Shown: one piece after another, positions 44,601 through 55,017 of the stretch
How the letters are laid out: each line of letters begins with the position of its first letter
How positions within the stretch are numbered: the stretch's first letter is position 1
Assembly (NCBI GenBank): GCA_030828385.1
Contig: JAURCS010000001.1
Location: forward strand, 1 to 64,000
DNA length: 64,000 bases
From: Gammaproteobacteria bacterium
GTDB taxonomy: Bacteria; Pseudomonadota; Gammaproteobacteria; Pseudomonadales; Pseudohongiellaceae
Direction: 5' to 3'
The notes under the pieces: generated by a model
Seen by the model: only the letters and a program-made list of their open reading frames with translations
Told to the model about the DNA's origin: nothing
Databases searched by the model: none
Program-made: the position numbers and the translations under genes

Positions 44601-45416
44601 ATGCCAGAGTTACCAGAAGTAGAAACAACGCGCCGTGGCATTGAGCCGCATATTCTGGATCGCGAAATTACCCGGGTAGTGGTTCGGGAAAAAAAATTGC
44701 GCTGGCCAGTGCCAGTGAAATTACCCTCACTGGTTTCCGGACAACAGGTTCTGTCGGTAAAGCGTCGTGCCAAGTATCTGCTTATAGACCTGGGGACGGG
44801 TACGCTGATGATTCATCTGGGCATGTCGGGCAGTTTGCGGATTGTTGCGGCAAGCCTGCGCGCGGAAAAACATGATCATGTGGATTTTGAGCTCCAGGGG
44901 GGTAATGTGCTGCGCTATCGTGATCCAAGAAAATTCGGCAGTATTCTCTGGATTGACAGGGAAATCGGGCAGCATCCGCTTCTGGTACATCTCGGTCCTG
45001 AGCCATTGACGGAAGATTTCAGCAGCGACTATCTCTATGCACTGTCCAGAAAAAGAAAGGCGCCTGTAAAATCGTTCATCATGGATAGTCATGTAGTGGT
45101 AGGAGTAGGAAATATTTATGCTAATGAGGCTTTGTTTCGGGCCGGCATCAGACCCACTCGCCAGGCAGGGACTATTTCAAAGGTGAAATACCAACTGCTG
45201 GTCGCCACTATAAAAGAGATACTGGCTCAGGCCATTAAAGTTGGCGGTACCACATTGCGGGATTTTACCGGAGGCAACGGTGAGCCCGGTTATTTCAAAC
45301 AATCTCTCGCGGTTTATGGTCGGGGTGGAGAACCCTGTGTAAGCTGCAACAAACCCTTGAAAGAGATCCGGCAGGGGCAGCGGTCAACAGTTTACTGTAC
45401 AGGTTGTCAGCGTTAA
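44601..45416 (+). CDS. mutM: Formamidopyrimidine-DNA glycosylase
   Basis: MutM removes oxidised purines such as 8-oxoguanine. The product starts with the catalytic [13 protein letters not shown] (Pro 2 and Glu 3 after Met removal), has the Lys of AKYLLIDL (near residue 57), the [16 protein letters not shown] helix-two-turn-helix region (about 170-185), and a C-terminal zinc finger with CVSC and CTGC. The length of 271 is normal. In E. coli it lies between rpmG and coaD; here about 18 kb separate it from rpmG. Confidence 0.97.
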   Translation: MPELPEVETTRRGIEPHILDREITRVVVREKKLRWPVPVKLPSLVSGQQVLSVKRRAKYLLIDLGTGTLMIHLGMSGSLRIVAASLRAEKHDHVDFELQGGNVLRYRDPRKFGSILWIDREIGQHPLLVHLGPEPLTEDFSSDYLYALSRKRKAPVKSFIMDSHVVVGVGNIYANEALFRAGIRPTRQAGTISKVKYQLLVATIKEILAQAIKVGGTTLRDFTGGNGEPGYFKQSLAVYGRGGEPCVSCNKPLKEIRQGQRSTVYCTGCQR

Positions 45417-45491
45417 CATGAAAAACAAAACACGAAAGATCTCCGCTTTTGCTTTTTCAACACTAACTTTTTTAAATCAGCTGGGGGCATC

Positions 45492-45902
45492 ATGAAAAAA
45501 ACAGCCAGGGTAATCTTGCCTGGGATCACTGCGTTATTTTTATCCATAGGCGCTTCTCTAGGTTTTGCACATCATTCATTCCCGGTGCATTTTGTACCTG
45601 ATGGTGAAGTGACTGTTAGTGGCGTGGTAAAAAGTTTTCGTTTCGCCAACCCTCATGGCGTTCTGGAATTGACAGTTATTAATGAAGATGGCGAAGAGGA
45701 AGCCTGGCGTGCTGAAACCAATTCGCCAAGTATATTGCGTCGCAGGGGCTGGAATCGTGACTCGCTGTCAGCGGGAGATGAGATCACTATAACTGGCTGG
45801 CCAGCGAGAAATGATGATAACTACATGAGAATTCGAAGTGTCACCTTTGCTGATGGTTCCATCCTGGCTACACAGAGAGGCCAAACCCTGGATCAGGATT
45901 GA
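45492..45902 (+). CDS. DUF6152 family exported protein
   Basis: The 136-residue product has a signal peptide (about 1-25, cleavage after FA in GFAHHSF). The mature part shows the DUF6152 pattern: HHSFPVHFVPDGEVTVSGVV, then SFRFANPHGVLELTV and a GDEITITGWPARNDD segment near residue 95. It is a small beta-barrel/OB-like periplasmic protein of unknown function, common in proteobacteria. It starts 75 bases after mutM and is followed by a second exported protein. Confidence 0.8.
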   Translation: MKKTARVILPGITALFLSIGASLGFAHHSFPVHFVPDGEVTVSGVVKSFRFANPHGVLELTVINEDGEEEAWRAETNSPSILRRRGWNRDSLSAGDEITITGWPARNDDNYMRIRSVTFADGSILATQRGQTLDQD

Positions 45903-45960
45903 TACAGTCTTCAGATCGTATAGATACTTAATGTGCCGATGATAATTGTGTGGATATAAA

Positions 45961-46695
45961 ATGATAAAACCAATTCAAATCAGGTCGATACTATTCATTA
46001 GCCTGTTACTTTCTTCCATGACAATGATGGCCGCTGATGCCCCTGATATATCGGGCTTCTGGACGGTAAAGTTTGAGCAGACGCCAACAGGCACCGAGTT
46101 ATTTGAAAAACTTCCCGAGGATGCATTGTTTATCAATGATGCCGGTGGTGGTGAGTTGGCGGAAGGTGATTACGGTGGCTTGCAGTTAACCGAAAGAGCT
46201 CTACGGGAGATAAGTGAATATGATTTCGAATTTGAATTCAGTATGGCCTATACCTGCATGCCCCCTTCCGCAGTTTTTTATATGCAGGCACCGTTTCCCA
46301 TGGAGATTGATCAGGGCCGGGACCTAATAGTATTCAGGATGGAATACTTTGACATGGTTAGAATAATCTACATGGATGGCAGGGATCATCCCGGTGAGGA
46401 TTATCCACACTCCAAAAACGGCCATTCCATAGGGCACTGGGAAGGTGATGAACTGGTGGTGGACTCCACCCATTTCGTGGCATCAACATTCATGAATAAT
46501 GGTTTCAATCATAGTGAGGACATTCACATGATTGAACGATTCAAAATGAGTGAAGACGGACAGACTTTGTGGCTAACCCAGGTGTATGAAGATCCTGCTG
46601 TGTTTGCCGGGAGGGCATCAAGATATATGGCATGGCGTAAAGTGCCGGGTGAGCATATATACCCCTATGACTGTGACCCGTCATTTGGCAGATAG
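45961..46695 (+). CDS. Exported protein, unknown (DUF6152 neighbour)
   Basis: Starting at ATG 45961 it encodes 244 residues with a signal peptide (about 1-24, ending MMA-ADAPDISGFW). The mature region contains Asp/His-rich motifs PDISGFWTVKFEQ and GRDHPGEDYPHSKNGHSIGHWEGDELVVDSTHF; the last (about residues 140-172) is striking and recurs in a family of exported proteins often next to DUF6152 genes. The pattern could bind metal or a hydrophobic ligand, but no role is established. An alternative GTG start is 15 bases upstream. No terminator T-run is seen after it. Confidence 0.6.
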   Translation: MIKPIQIRSILFISLLLSSMTMMAADAPDISGFWTVKFEQTPTGTELFEKLPEDALFINDAGGGELAEGDYGGLQLTERALREISEYDFEFEFSMAYTCMPPSAVFYMQAPFPMEIDQGRDLIVFRMEYFDMVRIIYMDGRDHPGEDYPHSKNGHSIGHWEGDELVVDSTHFVASTFMNNGFNHSEDIHMIERFKMSEDGQTLWLTQVYEDPAVFAGRASRYMAWRKVPGEHIYPYDCDPSFGR

Positions 46696-46746
46696 TTAGA
46701 AAGGCTCTTTATAGATCTGGAGTTCAGGGCGGGAAAAATCAAGAAA

Positions 46747-47528
<782 letters not shown>

Positions 47529-47614
47529 TCATTTAACGGGGGTAGACCTCAAAGGGCAATCTGTTATTGTTGCCGACTGACATGCTTTGATAAAGACAAA
47601 AGAGATTCAAATAC

Positions 47615-48982
47615 ATGCAAGGCAATGAAAAACATGAACATTGGTCGTCGCGCTGGTTTTTTGTTATGGCTGCCGTGGGCTCGTCCGTTGGCCTGGCTAA
47701 TATCTGGCGTTTTCCCTACACCACCGGTGAAAATGGTGGAGGCGCTTTTGTTTTTATCTATATTGCTGCTGTATTTTTTCTTGCCCTCCCCCTGGTTATT
47801 GGAGAATTCATGCTGGGAAGAAGGGGCCAGGACTGCCCCCCTGAGGCATTGAAAAAAATAATCAGAGAAGCCAATGCCAGCCCATTATGGGTCATTATTG
47901 GCTATATGGGGATTTTCACCGCCAGTATTATTCTTTCCTATTACAGCATGATTGGAGGCGAAACTATTTATTACGCCGTGGCAAATGCCATGGGGAGTTT
48001 TTCAGGCGTTTCCACGGAAGGCGCAACAGCGATTTCTGCAGGATTTAACGGCAGTTGGATAACGGTATTTTTAGCCCATAGCCTGTTTATGGGTATTACG
48101 ATTTTTATCTCTGCCCGCGGTATTTCCGGGGGGCTTGAGAAGGCAGTTAAATATATGATGCCACTGCTTTTTATTATTTTGATTGGCATGGTTTTTTATG
48201 CAACTTTTGCCGGAGAATTTATTACCGCACTTAATTATTTATTCAAACCGGATTTTAGCCGCATTACGACATCGGTGGTTATTGAGGCTTTTGGGCAGGC
48301 ATTTTTTTCAGTTAGTGTCGGTGCTACCACCCTGATGGCTTACGGTTCCTATCTTTCAAAATCCGACTCTATTACTGATTCGGCTGCCATGGTAGTAGGC
48401 GCCGATACTCTGGTGGCAATACTTGCGGGTCTGGCAATATTTCCGATTGTTTTTGCTTTTGGTCTGGATGCAGGTGGTGGCCCGGGACTGGTTTTTGAAA
48501 CTGTTCCATTGGCTTTTGGCAATATGCCGGGCGGAATATTCTTTGGCACAATGTTTTTCATTCTGCTGGCATTCGCTGCAATTACCTCATCAATTTCCAT
48601 GCTGGAAGTGCCGGTCTCCTGGCTTGCCAGCAAGGATAACTGGTCAAGAAAAAAAGCCGCAATTGTCAGCGGCTTGATTATCTGGCTGATTGGTTTTCTT
48701 TCGGTTCTTTCATTAAACGAGTTGCAGTCTTTTCAGCCACTGTCTTTAGTGGGTATACAGGGGACTTTCTTTGACCTTTTTGATTATCTGACCAGCAATA
48801 TTATGCTTCCAGTGACCGGATTGCTGACAGCCTTGTTTGTTGGTTGGGTAGTCCCGGAGGCTGTTTCCCTGGAAGAGTTGCAGATGCTCAGGGAACATCA
48901 CTGGTTTCGAGGCTGGATGATTATGATGCGCTATGGTGTTAGCGCAGTGCTCTTTGTGGTTTTCTACAATCTGGTTTTTTAA
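47615..48982 (+). CDS. Neurotransmitter:sodium symporter family transporter
   Basis: The 455-residue polytopic protein opens with the NSS/SNF signature HWSSRWFFVMAAVGSSVGLANIWRFPYTTGENGGGAF; the unwound helix 1 motif VGLANIWRFPY (about 25-35) coordinates Na+ and substrate. Bacterial members such as LeuT take up amino acids with Na+; the substrate here is unknown. Eleven to twelve helices are expected. It is divergent from coaD and 40 bases upstream of a RidA-family gene, so it may be co-transcribed with an imine deaminase. Confidence 0.92.
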   Translation: MQGNEKHEHWSSRWFFVMAAVGSSVGLANIWRFPYTTGENGGGAFVFIYIAAVFFLALPLVIGEFMLGRRGQDCPPEALKKIIREANASPLWVIIGYMGIFTASIILSYYSMIGGETIYYAVANAMGSFSGVSTEGATAISAGFNGSWITVFLAHSLFMGITIFISARGISGGLEKAVKYMMPLLFIILIGMVFYATFAGEFITALNYLFKPDFSRITTSVVIEAFGQAFFSVSVGATTLMAYGSYLSKSDSITDSAAMVVGADTLVAILAGLAIFPIVFAFGLDAGGGPGLVFETVPLAFGNMPGGIFFGTMFFILLAFAAITSSISMLEVPVSWLASKDNWSRKKAAIVSGLIIWLIGFLSVLSLNELQSFQPLSLVGIQGTFFDLFDYLTSNIMLPVTGLLTALFVGWVVPEAVSLEELQMLREHHWFRGWMIMMRYGVSAVLFVVFYNLVF

Positions 48983-49021
48983 CAATAGTCTTATCCCGCA
49001 ATAGAACAGGAATTTTCAAGC

Positions 49022-49414
49022 ATGGTTGAGTCATTGGTTTCAAAAAAACTTATTGCTCCCAAATTTAAATATAGCCAGCTGGTCAAGGCCGGCCCTCATT
49101 ATTACTGCAGCGGTTTAATAGCCCTTGATAATGCAAGCGGAGAACTGGTTAGCGGTGGCGTGGGAAATGAAACACAGGTCATTCTGCAAAACCTGCAGTT
49201 ACTTATGGAAGAATTTAATCTATCCTGGGAGCATCTTGCCTTTGCGCGTGTATTTACCGCTGACTTTGAAAATTTTTCAGAATTTAATACTGCCTGGGAG
49301 CAGGTTTTTAACAGTCTCGAAGTATCGCCTCCAGCCAGAAGCTCTGTTGGGGTAAATGCCTTGCCTTTAAACGCAAAAATAGAAATTGAATTTACTTTTT
49401 ATAAAGAAGACTGA
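49022..49414 (+). CDS. RidA family imine deaminase-like protein
   Basis: The 130-residue RidA/YjgF-fold protein shows YYCSGLIALDNASGELVSGGVGNETQVILQNL (about 23-54), followed by FARVFTADFENF and PPARSSVGVNALPLNAKIEIEF with the conserved Arg at about 105. True RidA enzymes hydrolyse reactive 2-aminoacrylate-type imines. The RidA fold is clear, but the exact subfamily is not. It follows the NSS transporter closely, consistent with amino acid use. RidA in Pseudomonas lies next to spoT; here that place is taken by a cytochrome. Confidence 0.88.
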   Translation: MVESLVSKKLIAPKFKYSQLVKAGPHYYCSGLIALDNASGELVSGGVGNETQVILQNLQLLMEEFNLSWEHLAFARVFTADFENFSEFNTAWEQVFNSLEVSPPARSSVGVNALPLNAKIEIEFTFYKED

Positions 49415-49451
49415 TGAGACCTGGCTAAAGGGTTTTATCAGTGTCAGTGAC

Positions 49452-49835
49452 CTAATCCAGAGCCTCTTCAAACTCCTGAAACACCTTCACCTGTTTTTTG
49501 GATGCCGGATTAAGGTTGCGAATGACTTCGTAGACCTTGGCCAAAGTGAAAGCGGGTTTTGAATCCACCAGGAGAGCCAGTTTCGTTACGATCTCCCGGG
49601 TATCCTGTTTCGATGCAAGATTTGAGAGCTGTTTTAGTTCGGAATCTGTAATGTTGATGCTGGTAATGGGCCTGAAATCAACAAGCTCATTGTATTTTTG
49701 AAAGTCTGGCAGATATTTGAGCTCATCCTGATACTTGTTGAATGTTTCCAGAAATAATTTCAGGGTTACATCTTCGGGCGCAAAGGTAGTAATAATGACC
49801 TTGCTGTCATGATCAATTCTGTGTGAAACAAGCAT
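49452..49835 (-). CDS. Possible STAS/SpoIIAA-like protein, unknown
   Basis: The 127-residue soluble protein lacks a signal peptide. Its order of strands and helices (SKVIITTFAPEDVTLKLFLETFNKY, then YNELVDFRPITSINIT, and TKLALLVDS) resembles SpoIIAA/STAS-like proteins of the kind found next to unrelated genes, but this is a low-confidence fold guess. Strand order and a Glu-rich C-terminus are all that can be seen. It lies between RidA (convergent) and rsmD (same strand). Confidence 0.4.
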   Translation of the reverse strand: MLVSHRIDHDSKVIITTFAPEDVTLKLFLETFNKYQDELKYLPDFQKYNELVDFRPITSINITDSELKQLSNLASKQDTREIVTKLALLVDSKPAFTLAKVYEVIRNLNPASKKQVKVFQEFEEALD

Positions 49836-49867
49836 TACTTTTTATATCACCCATTAAAACGAATATG

Positions 49868-50461
49868 TTAAAGGAATATGCGTTCGCATACACCAAAATA
49901 AACCTGCCCGGCTTTTTTTGCTTTCAACCATTTCCATGTTGCTGGTAACTGAAGATTTTCCAATAGGGAGTTTGACTCCAGATATATGATGCTTCCTGGT
50001 TTTACCAGGCTGGCAGACTCAATCAGTCGGCAACAATCCGCCAGCAGATCAAGGCTATAGGGGGGATCAAGAAAAACGATATCAAATGGCTCTATATCAG
50101 TATTTTTTTTCAGCCACGCGATGCTGTCAGCATGAACCACATCCATGTTCTGACAGTCCAGTAGCTGACAATTATCCTTCATCATCGCTACTACCTCTTG
50201 TGAATTATCAATAGCGGTAACTGAAGCCGCTTGACGTGAGCAGGCTTCAAAGGCCAAGGCGCCACTGCCTGCAAACAAATCAAGGCATCTTGCGCCGGCG
50301 ATTTTATTTTGCAGCCAGTTAAAAACAGTTTCCCTGACTCTGTCCGGAGTTGGTCGTAAAGTCTCCACATCCCCCGTAAAGGGTAATAGTCTGCTGCGCC
50401 ATTTCCCTGCAATGATGCGTACTTTATTTCGACTTGCATTTTTTTTTGAATAAGTGGTCAT
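49868..50461 (-). CDS. rsmD: 16S rRNA (guanine966-N2)-methyltransferase
   Basis: RsmD methylates G966 of 16S rRNA. The 197 residues carry RIIAGKWRSRLLPF (about 14-27), the TRDRVRE-type RPTPDRVRETVFNWL (35-49), motif I CLDLFAGSGALAFEA (about 59-73) and the catalytic DPPY in IVFLDPPYS (about 127-135). It is divergent from ftsY, the usual arrangement in gammaproteobacteria. Confidence 0.95.
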   Translation of the reverse strand: MTTYSKKNASRNKVRIIAGKWRSRLLPFTGDVETLRPTPDRVRETVFNWLQNKIAGARCLDLFAGSGALAFEACSRQAASVTAIDNSQEVVAMMKDNCQLLDCQNMDVVHADSIAWLKKNTDIEPFDIVFLDPPYSLDLLADCCRLIESASLVKPGSIIYLESNSLLENLQLPATWKWLKAKKAGQVYFGVCERIFL

Positions 50462-50624
50462 TTAACAGGACTTTCGTGATTCCGGATTAGTGTTTTTCCT
50501 GGCAGAATTATGTTTTTCTGGTGTAATGAATCGTTCATTGTGCCAGATTTTCTGTGGCATAGCAGGGGCAGTGCTGATAGCATAGCCAGCCTCGGCATTA
50601 CCTTCAAATACATCAGATATCCCC

Positions 50625-51626
50625 ATGTTCGGATTTGGCAAAAAGAAGCAGGATCAGGCTGTAAATAGCCCGGAAGCAGAACCGGATTCAGGCAATGAAT
50701 CCCTGTTTGAGCGACTGCGTTCGAGTCTGAAAAAAACCCGCAGTAATCTTGGTGATGGTCTTGCCAACCTGCTGTCCGGTAAAAAAGCCATAGATGAAGA
50801 CCTGCTGGAAGAGCTGGAAAGCCTTTTGCTGACAGCGGATATTGGTATTGATGCAACGACTTCCATCATTGATGACCTGACCAGCAGCCTGAAGAGAAAC
50901 CAGCTGCAGGATTCAGGTGCGCTGTATGAGGCTCTGCAGGGGAAACTGCTGGCCTTGCTTGAGCCCTGTGAACGACCTCTTGAAATACCCCGTGACAGCA
51001 ATAAGCCTTTTGTCATCCTTATGGTTGGCGTTAACGGCGTTGGCAAGACCACAACAATCGGCAAACTGGCGAGTAAATTTAAGAACGAGAAGCGTTCGGT
51101 GATGCTGGCGGCCGGGGATACCTTTCGGGCAGCTGCCGTTGAACAACTGCAGGTCTGGGGGAATCGTCACCAGGTTCCTGTGGTAGCCCAGCATACGGGC
51201 GCCGACAGCGCTTCAGTGATTTATGATGCATACCAATCTGCTGTGGCAAGAAAGATAGATGTATTGATTGCTGATACTGCCGGGCGTTTGCATAATAAGG
51301 ATAACCTGATGCAGGAGCTCGAGAAGGTCATTCGGGTCCTTAAAAAGCTCGATGAGAATATTCCCCAGGAAGTCATGCTGGTTCTTGATGCCGGAACCGG
51401 ACAGAACGGGCTTAGCCAGGCGGAGCATTTTAAACGTGCCGTGGATATCACCGGTCTTACCCTGACCAAGCTTGACGGAACGGCCAAGGGCGGAATGATT
51501 TTCGCGATAGCTGAGCACTTTGGTTTGCCAATTCGCTTCATCGGCATCGGTGAAAACTCAGATGATCTGCGACCATTCTCCGCACAGGACTTTGTAATGG
51601 CCCTTTTTGATCAAGGCCAGGAGTAA
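50625..51626 (+). CDS. ftsY: Signal recognition particle receptor FtsY
   Basis: FtsY is the SRP receptor GTPase at the inner membrane. In 333 residues it has a short acidic A-region, then the NG domain with GVNGVGKTTTIGKLA (P-loop), LAAGDTFRAAAVEQL, DTAGR, and TKLDGTAKGG, all complete. The A-domain is much shorter than in E. coli FtsY (497 aa), as in many other bacteria. It is followed by ftsE after 28 bases. Confidence 0.97.
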   Translation: MFGFGKKKQDQAVNSPEAEPDSGNESLFERLRSSLKKTRSNLGDGLANLLSGKKAIDEDLLEELESLLLTADIGIDATTSIIDDLTSSLKRNQLQDSGALYEALQGKLLALLEPCERPLEIPRDSNKPFVILMVGVNGVGKTTTIGKLASKFKNEKRSVMLAAGDTFRAAAVEQLQVWGNRHQVPVVAQHTGADSASVIYDAYQSAVARKIDVLIADTAGRLHNKDNLMQELEKVIRVLKKLDENIPQEVMLVLDAGTGQNGLSQAEHFKRAVDITGLTLTKLDGTAKGGMIFAIAEHFGLPIRFIGIGENSDDLRPFSAQDFVMALFDQGQE

Positions 51627-51654
51627 TCAATTAACCTTTACCGGCTGATTTCTG

Positions 51655-52347
51655 ATGATTACCTTTGACAGTGTCAGTAAGCGTTATCCAGGTGGTTATG
51701 AAGCACTGACCAATATTGATTTTCATCTCAAAGAAGGTGAATTCGCCTTTCTAACGGGTCATTCCGGCGCTGGTAAAAGCACCCTGTTAAAACTCATCAT
51801 GCAGATGGAAAAAGCCAGTGCCGGGCAGGTTTTCGTCTATGGTAAAAATCTGAATCGCATGTCGAGGCGCCAGCTCCCCTATTTTCGGCGAAATATCGGT
51901 GTCGTATTTCAGGATCACCAGCTGTTATTTGATCGCAATGTTTTCGAGAACGTCGCTTTGCCACTGATGGTCACCGGGTATGACAGCCGGGAGGCGGCAC
52001 GCCGGGTAAGGGCAGCACTGGACAAGGTGGGCTTGCTGAAGAAAGAAAATCAGAATCCTATTGCGCTGTCTGGTGGTGAGCAGCAACGGGTTGGAATAGC
52101 CAGGGCGGTGGTCAACAAGCCGGTATTGTTGCTGGCGGATGAACCTACCGGAAATCTTGATCCTGAGCTTTCAGCAGAAATCATGAATCTTTTTGGCCAG
52201 TTTAACCAGGTAGGTACCAGTGTTCTGATTGCTACCCATGATCTGGGATTGATAGATCGACAGAGACATCGTGTTTTAACCCTTGATAAGGGCGCATTGA
52301 TCGCCGGTAATTCCGATACATCGGCTGTGAGCGAGCATGATGAGTAG
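51655..52347 (+). CDS. ftsE: Cell division ATP-binding protein FtsE
   Basis: FtsE is the ATPase of the FtsEX complex that activates peptidoglycan hydrolases at the septum. The 230 residues contain Walker A GHSGAGKST (about 36-44), the ABC signature LSGGEQQRV, and Walker B LLLADEPTG. The gene overlaps ftsX by 11 bases (ATG at 52337), so the two are translationally coupled. Confidence 0.97.
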   Translation: MITFDSVSKRYPGGYEALTNIDFHLKEGEFAFLTGHSGAGKSTLLKLIMQMEKASAGQVFVYGKNLNRMSRRQLPYFRRNIGVVFQDHQLLFDRNVFENVALPLMVTGYDSREAARRVRAALDKVGLLKKENQNPIALSGGEQQRVGIARAVVNKPVLLLADEPTGNLDPELSAEIMNLFGQFNQVGTSVLIATHDLGLIDRQRHRVLTLDKGALIAGNSDTSAVSEHDE

Positions 52348-53338
52348 GCCGCAATCTGTCAAAAAATCGCCTGGTAGGAAGCCGGTAAAGGCCAATACCA
52401 GGGCTGCAGGTAATACCGGGCACTCATGGTTTGGGCAGCTGTTTCAACAACATCAGTCTGTCGCCGTGGACAGCCTGTCGCGCCTGCTTCAGGAACCCGG
52501 TGCCAGCTTTTTAACATGGTCTGTCATCGGTATCGCCCTGGCACTGCCATTATGTCTTTTCCTGTTCTTACAGAATCTGCAACAACTTAATACCAGCCTG
52601 GATGACGCCGGAAATATTTCGCTTTTTATGGATCTGGCAATTGATGAGCAGGCACTGGAAGCTGCCCGTTTAGAGATTCTTGCCCTAAGTGAAGTAGAAG
52701 AAGTGACCGTGATTACCAGTACTCAGGCGCTGATTGAGTTTCAGGAAGCTTCCGGGTTTGGCAATGCCCTTGACGGGCTTGATGAAAACCCTCTGCCAGC
52801 TGTGCTTATTGTTAATCCCGCTACTGATGATATTGAGTCATTGCCAGCCTTGTCGGCGCGTCTGCAGACTATTGCCGGGGTCGATCTGGCGCTGGTGGAT
52901 CTGGACTGGATGCGCAGGCTTTACGGCATCATCGCCATGGCTGAGCGACTTACCGGCGGGCTTGCCTTGCTGTTATGTCTGGGCGTGGTTCTGGCCATCG
53001 GGAATACCGTCAGGCTGGCCATAGAAAACCGGCGCGATGAGATTGTGGTGGTCAAGCTGGTGGGTGGAACAGATGCCTATGTTTCGCGCCCATTTTTATA
53101 TACCGGTATCTGGTTTGGTGTGGGTGGCGGAGTCGTTGCAGGAATTCTTGCCATTACAGCCTTTATGACCATGTCAGGCCCTTTTTCGCGTTTGATGGCG
53201 CTTTATAACAGTGATTTCAGCCTTTCCTGGCTTGGCGTCAGTGACTTGTTGAGCCTGCTTCTAGTTGCAGGCGGGCTGGGACTTGCCGGTGCATGGCTAT
53301 CTGTATTACGTCATCTGCGGCAGATTGAACCGAGTTAA
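52337..53338 (+). CDS. ftsX: Cell division protein FtsX
   Basis: FtsX is the membrane partner of FtsE. The 333-residue protein has a basic cytoplasmic N-terminus, then a first helix (ALPLCLFLFLQNL), a periplasmic domain of about 100 residues (where EnvC-type regulators bind), and three C-terminal helices with RLAIENRRDEIVVVKLVGGT between. In many gammaproteobacteria rpoH follows; here a multicopper oxidase gene does instead. Confidence 0.95.
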   Translation: MMSRPQSVKKSPGRKPVKANTRAAGNTGHSWFGQLFQQHQSVAVDSLSRLLQEPGASFLTWSVIGIALALPLCLFLFLQNLQQLNTSLDDAGNISLFMDLAIDEQALEAARLEILALSEVEEVTVITSTQALIEFQEASGFGNALDGLDENPLPAVLIVNPATDDIESLPALSARLQTIAGVDLALVDLDWMRRLYGIIAMAERLTGGLALLLCLGVVLAIGNTVRLAIENRRDEIVVVKLVGGTDAYVSRPFLYTGIWFGVGGGVVAGILAITAFMTMSGPFSRLMALYNSDFSLSWLGVSDLLSLLLVAGGLGLAGAWLSVLRHLRQIEPS

Positions 53339-53493
53339 AGTGCCTGATAAAAGAACAGGCCGCGCTTGTGTTAGATCAAGCCCGCCGGGTTTCTTAATGC
53401 CTAGTATGACGGGTAACAGGCTCTCTGGAATAAAATAATAAAAACCCAGTGATGATCTGGGAAGACGCTCAATTTCTATCGGGAAACACGCAA

Positions 53494-54970
53494 TGATTTC
53501 AGCCTTGAAAATTATCTGTGGCATGACTCTGCCGGTTTTGTTGCTCGCCGGTTGTGCTCTTAACCAGGAAAATTCTTCTCCTGCACAATCCGCTCAAATG
53601 TCGAATGCTGCCAATGCGAACTGCGAGCCAGCCAGGTTTCCCAACCGGCAGACTGGGACAAGGATCTTGCTATGGCTATTCCTGTGGATATCAACCCTGA
53701 CCCGGACATCCTGGAAATTAATCTCGAAGCCAAAATTACTGACATGGAAATAATCGAGGGAAAAATCACCCCGGTGTGGACCTATGGCGGTTCCCTGCCA
53801 GGTCCCATGATCCGGGCAAAAGTGGGTGATCGCCTCATCATCCATTTCAGCAATAACCTGCCTGACTCAACCAGCATTCACTGGCATGGCTTGCGCGTGC
53901 CCAACAATATGGACGGGGTTCCAGGGGTTACCCAGGATCCAGTACCCGCCGGAGGTGAATTTACCTATGACTTTGTGCTGAGGGATGCCGGGACTTACTG
54001 GTACCACCCTCATATCAACTCTGCCGCCCAGGTAGGTTGGGGTATGTATGGGGCACTAGTAGTGGAAGATCCCAGTGATCCCGAGGAGTTTGGTGATGAA
54101 CTGGTGCTGGTCTTTTCAGATATGAGTCTTGATGAAGAGGGCCAGTTCCTGCCACCGGATACCGGGGGAGCCTTTAGTGATTTGTTTGGGCGCGAAGGGG
54201 GTGTGATTCTCGTCAATGGCAAGGTTAAACCATCCCTGAAAGTGCGTAAGGGCAAACAGCAACGGTGGCGGGTGATTAATGCTGCAAGAACGCGCTATTA
54301 CACGATTCGACATAATCGCCAACCGTTTATAAGACTGGGCGGCGATAATGGTCTCGCAGAACGCAGTGAAACCCTGGATCAAATAAAGCTGGTGCCTTCA
54401 GAGCGAACCGATTTTGTCTTTACCCCCCAGGACGAGCCGGGGACCGTGGACTGGTTGAAATGGTATCCGACAGAACGTGGCTATGGCAGTACCTTTAACC
54501 GCTTTTCAGAGGAGATGATGGAAATTGTTACGGTGAATGAGCCCGGGGTGATGCCGGAATCAATTCCCACCGAGCTTCGGCACATTGAGCAGATTGATGT
54601 GGCAGGAGCCAGGGAGCTGCTGATTGATCTCACAATCGTATTTCCGGATGATAATACTGTTGAAATGGGCATAAATGGCATCCCTTACTGGAACTCGAAA
54701 CCCCTTGAAGCCCGAATTGGCGAGACTCATGTCTGGACTGTGCGTAATGACACCGACTTTAACCACCCCTTTCACCTGCATGGATACTTTTTTCAGGTGC
54801 TTGATGAAGAGCGCATCCCGGAATGGAAAGACTCAGTAGATATACCGGTGCATACAGAGCTGAAGTTGGCCGTAAACTTTGATGAGCGACCGGGTACCTG
54901 GATGTATCATTGCCATATTCTGGATCATGCTGAAGTTGGCATGATGGGTACACTCAGGGTAAGTCCCTGA
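53494..54970 (+). pseudogene. Multicopper oxidase lipoprotein split by a frameshift
   Basis: The upstream part, from ATG 53494 (bacterial lipoprotein signal, lipobox LAGC), and the oxidase domain lie in different frames. The oxidase frame is open from 53564 with first ATG 53672, giving 432 residues with copper motifs HWHG (70-73), WYHPH (110-114), HPFHLH (365-370) and HCHILDH (413-419), all intact. Frame -1 just upstream of the ATG encodes SQPADWDKDLA, a sensible continuation, so the break lies at about 53628-53641, near a CCAGCCAG repeat. One base is missing (or two extra), or the product starts unexported at 53672, or the ribosome slips. Sequencing error is also possible. Confidence 0.75.
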
Positions 54971-55017
54971 GGTTCAGATTCAAACCGACACTATAAGTAG
55001 TGTCCAGGAGAACCCCA

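Noticed and set aside
53628-53641. Programmed -1 ribosomal frameshift in the multicopper oxidase
   Set aside because: The local sequence has GTTTCCC but not a slippery X-XXY-YYZ heptamer in the zero frame, and no clear downstream pseudoknot was seen. A mutation or sequencing error is simpler.
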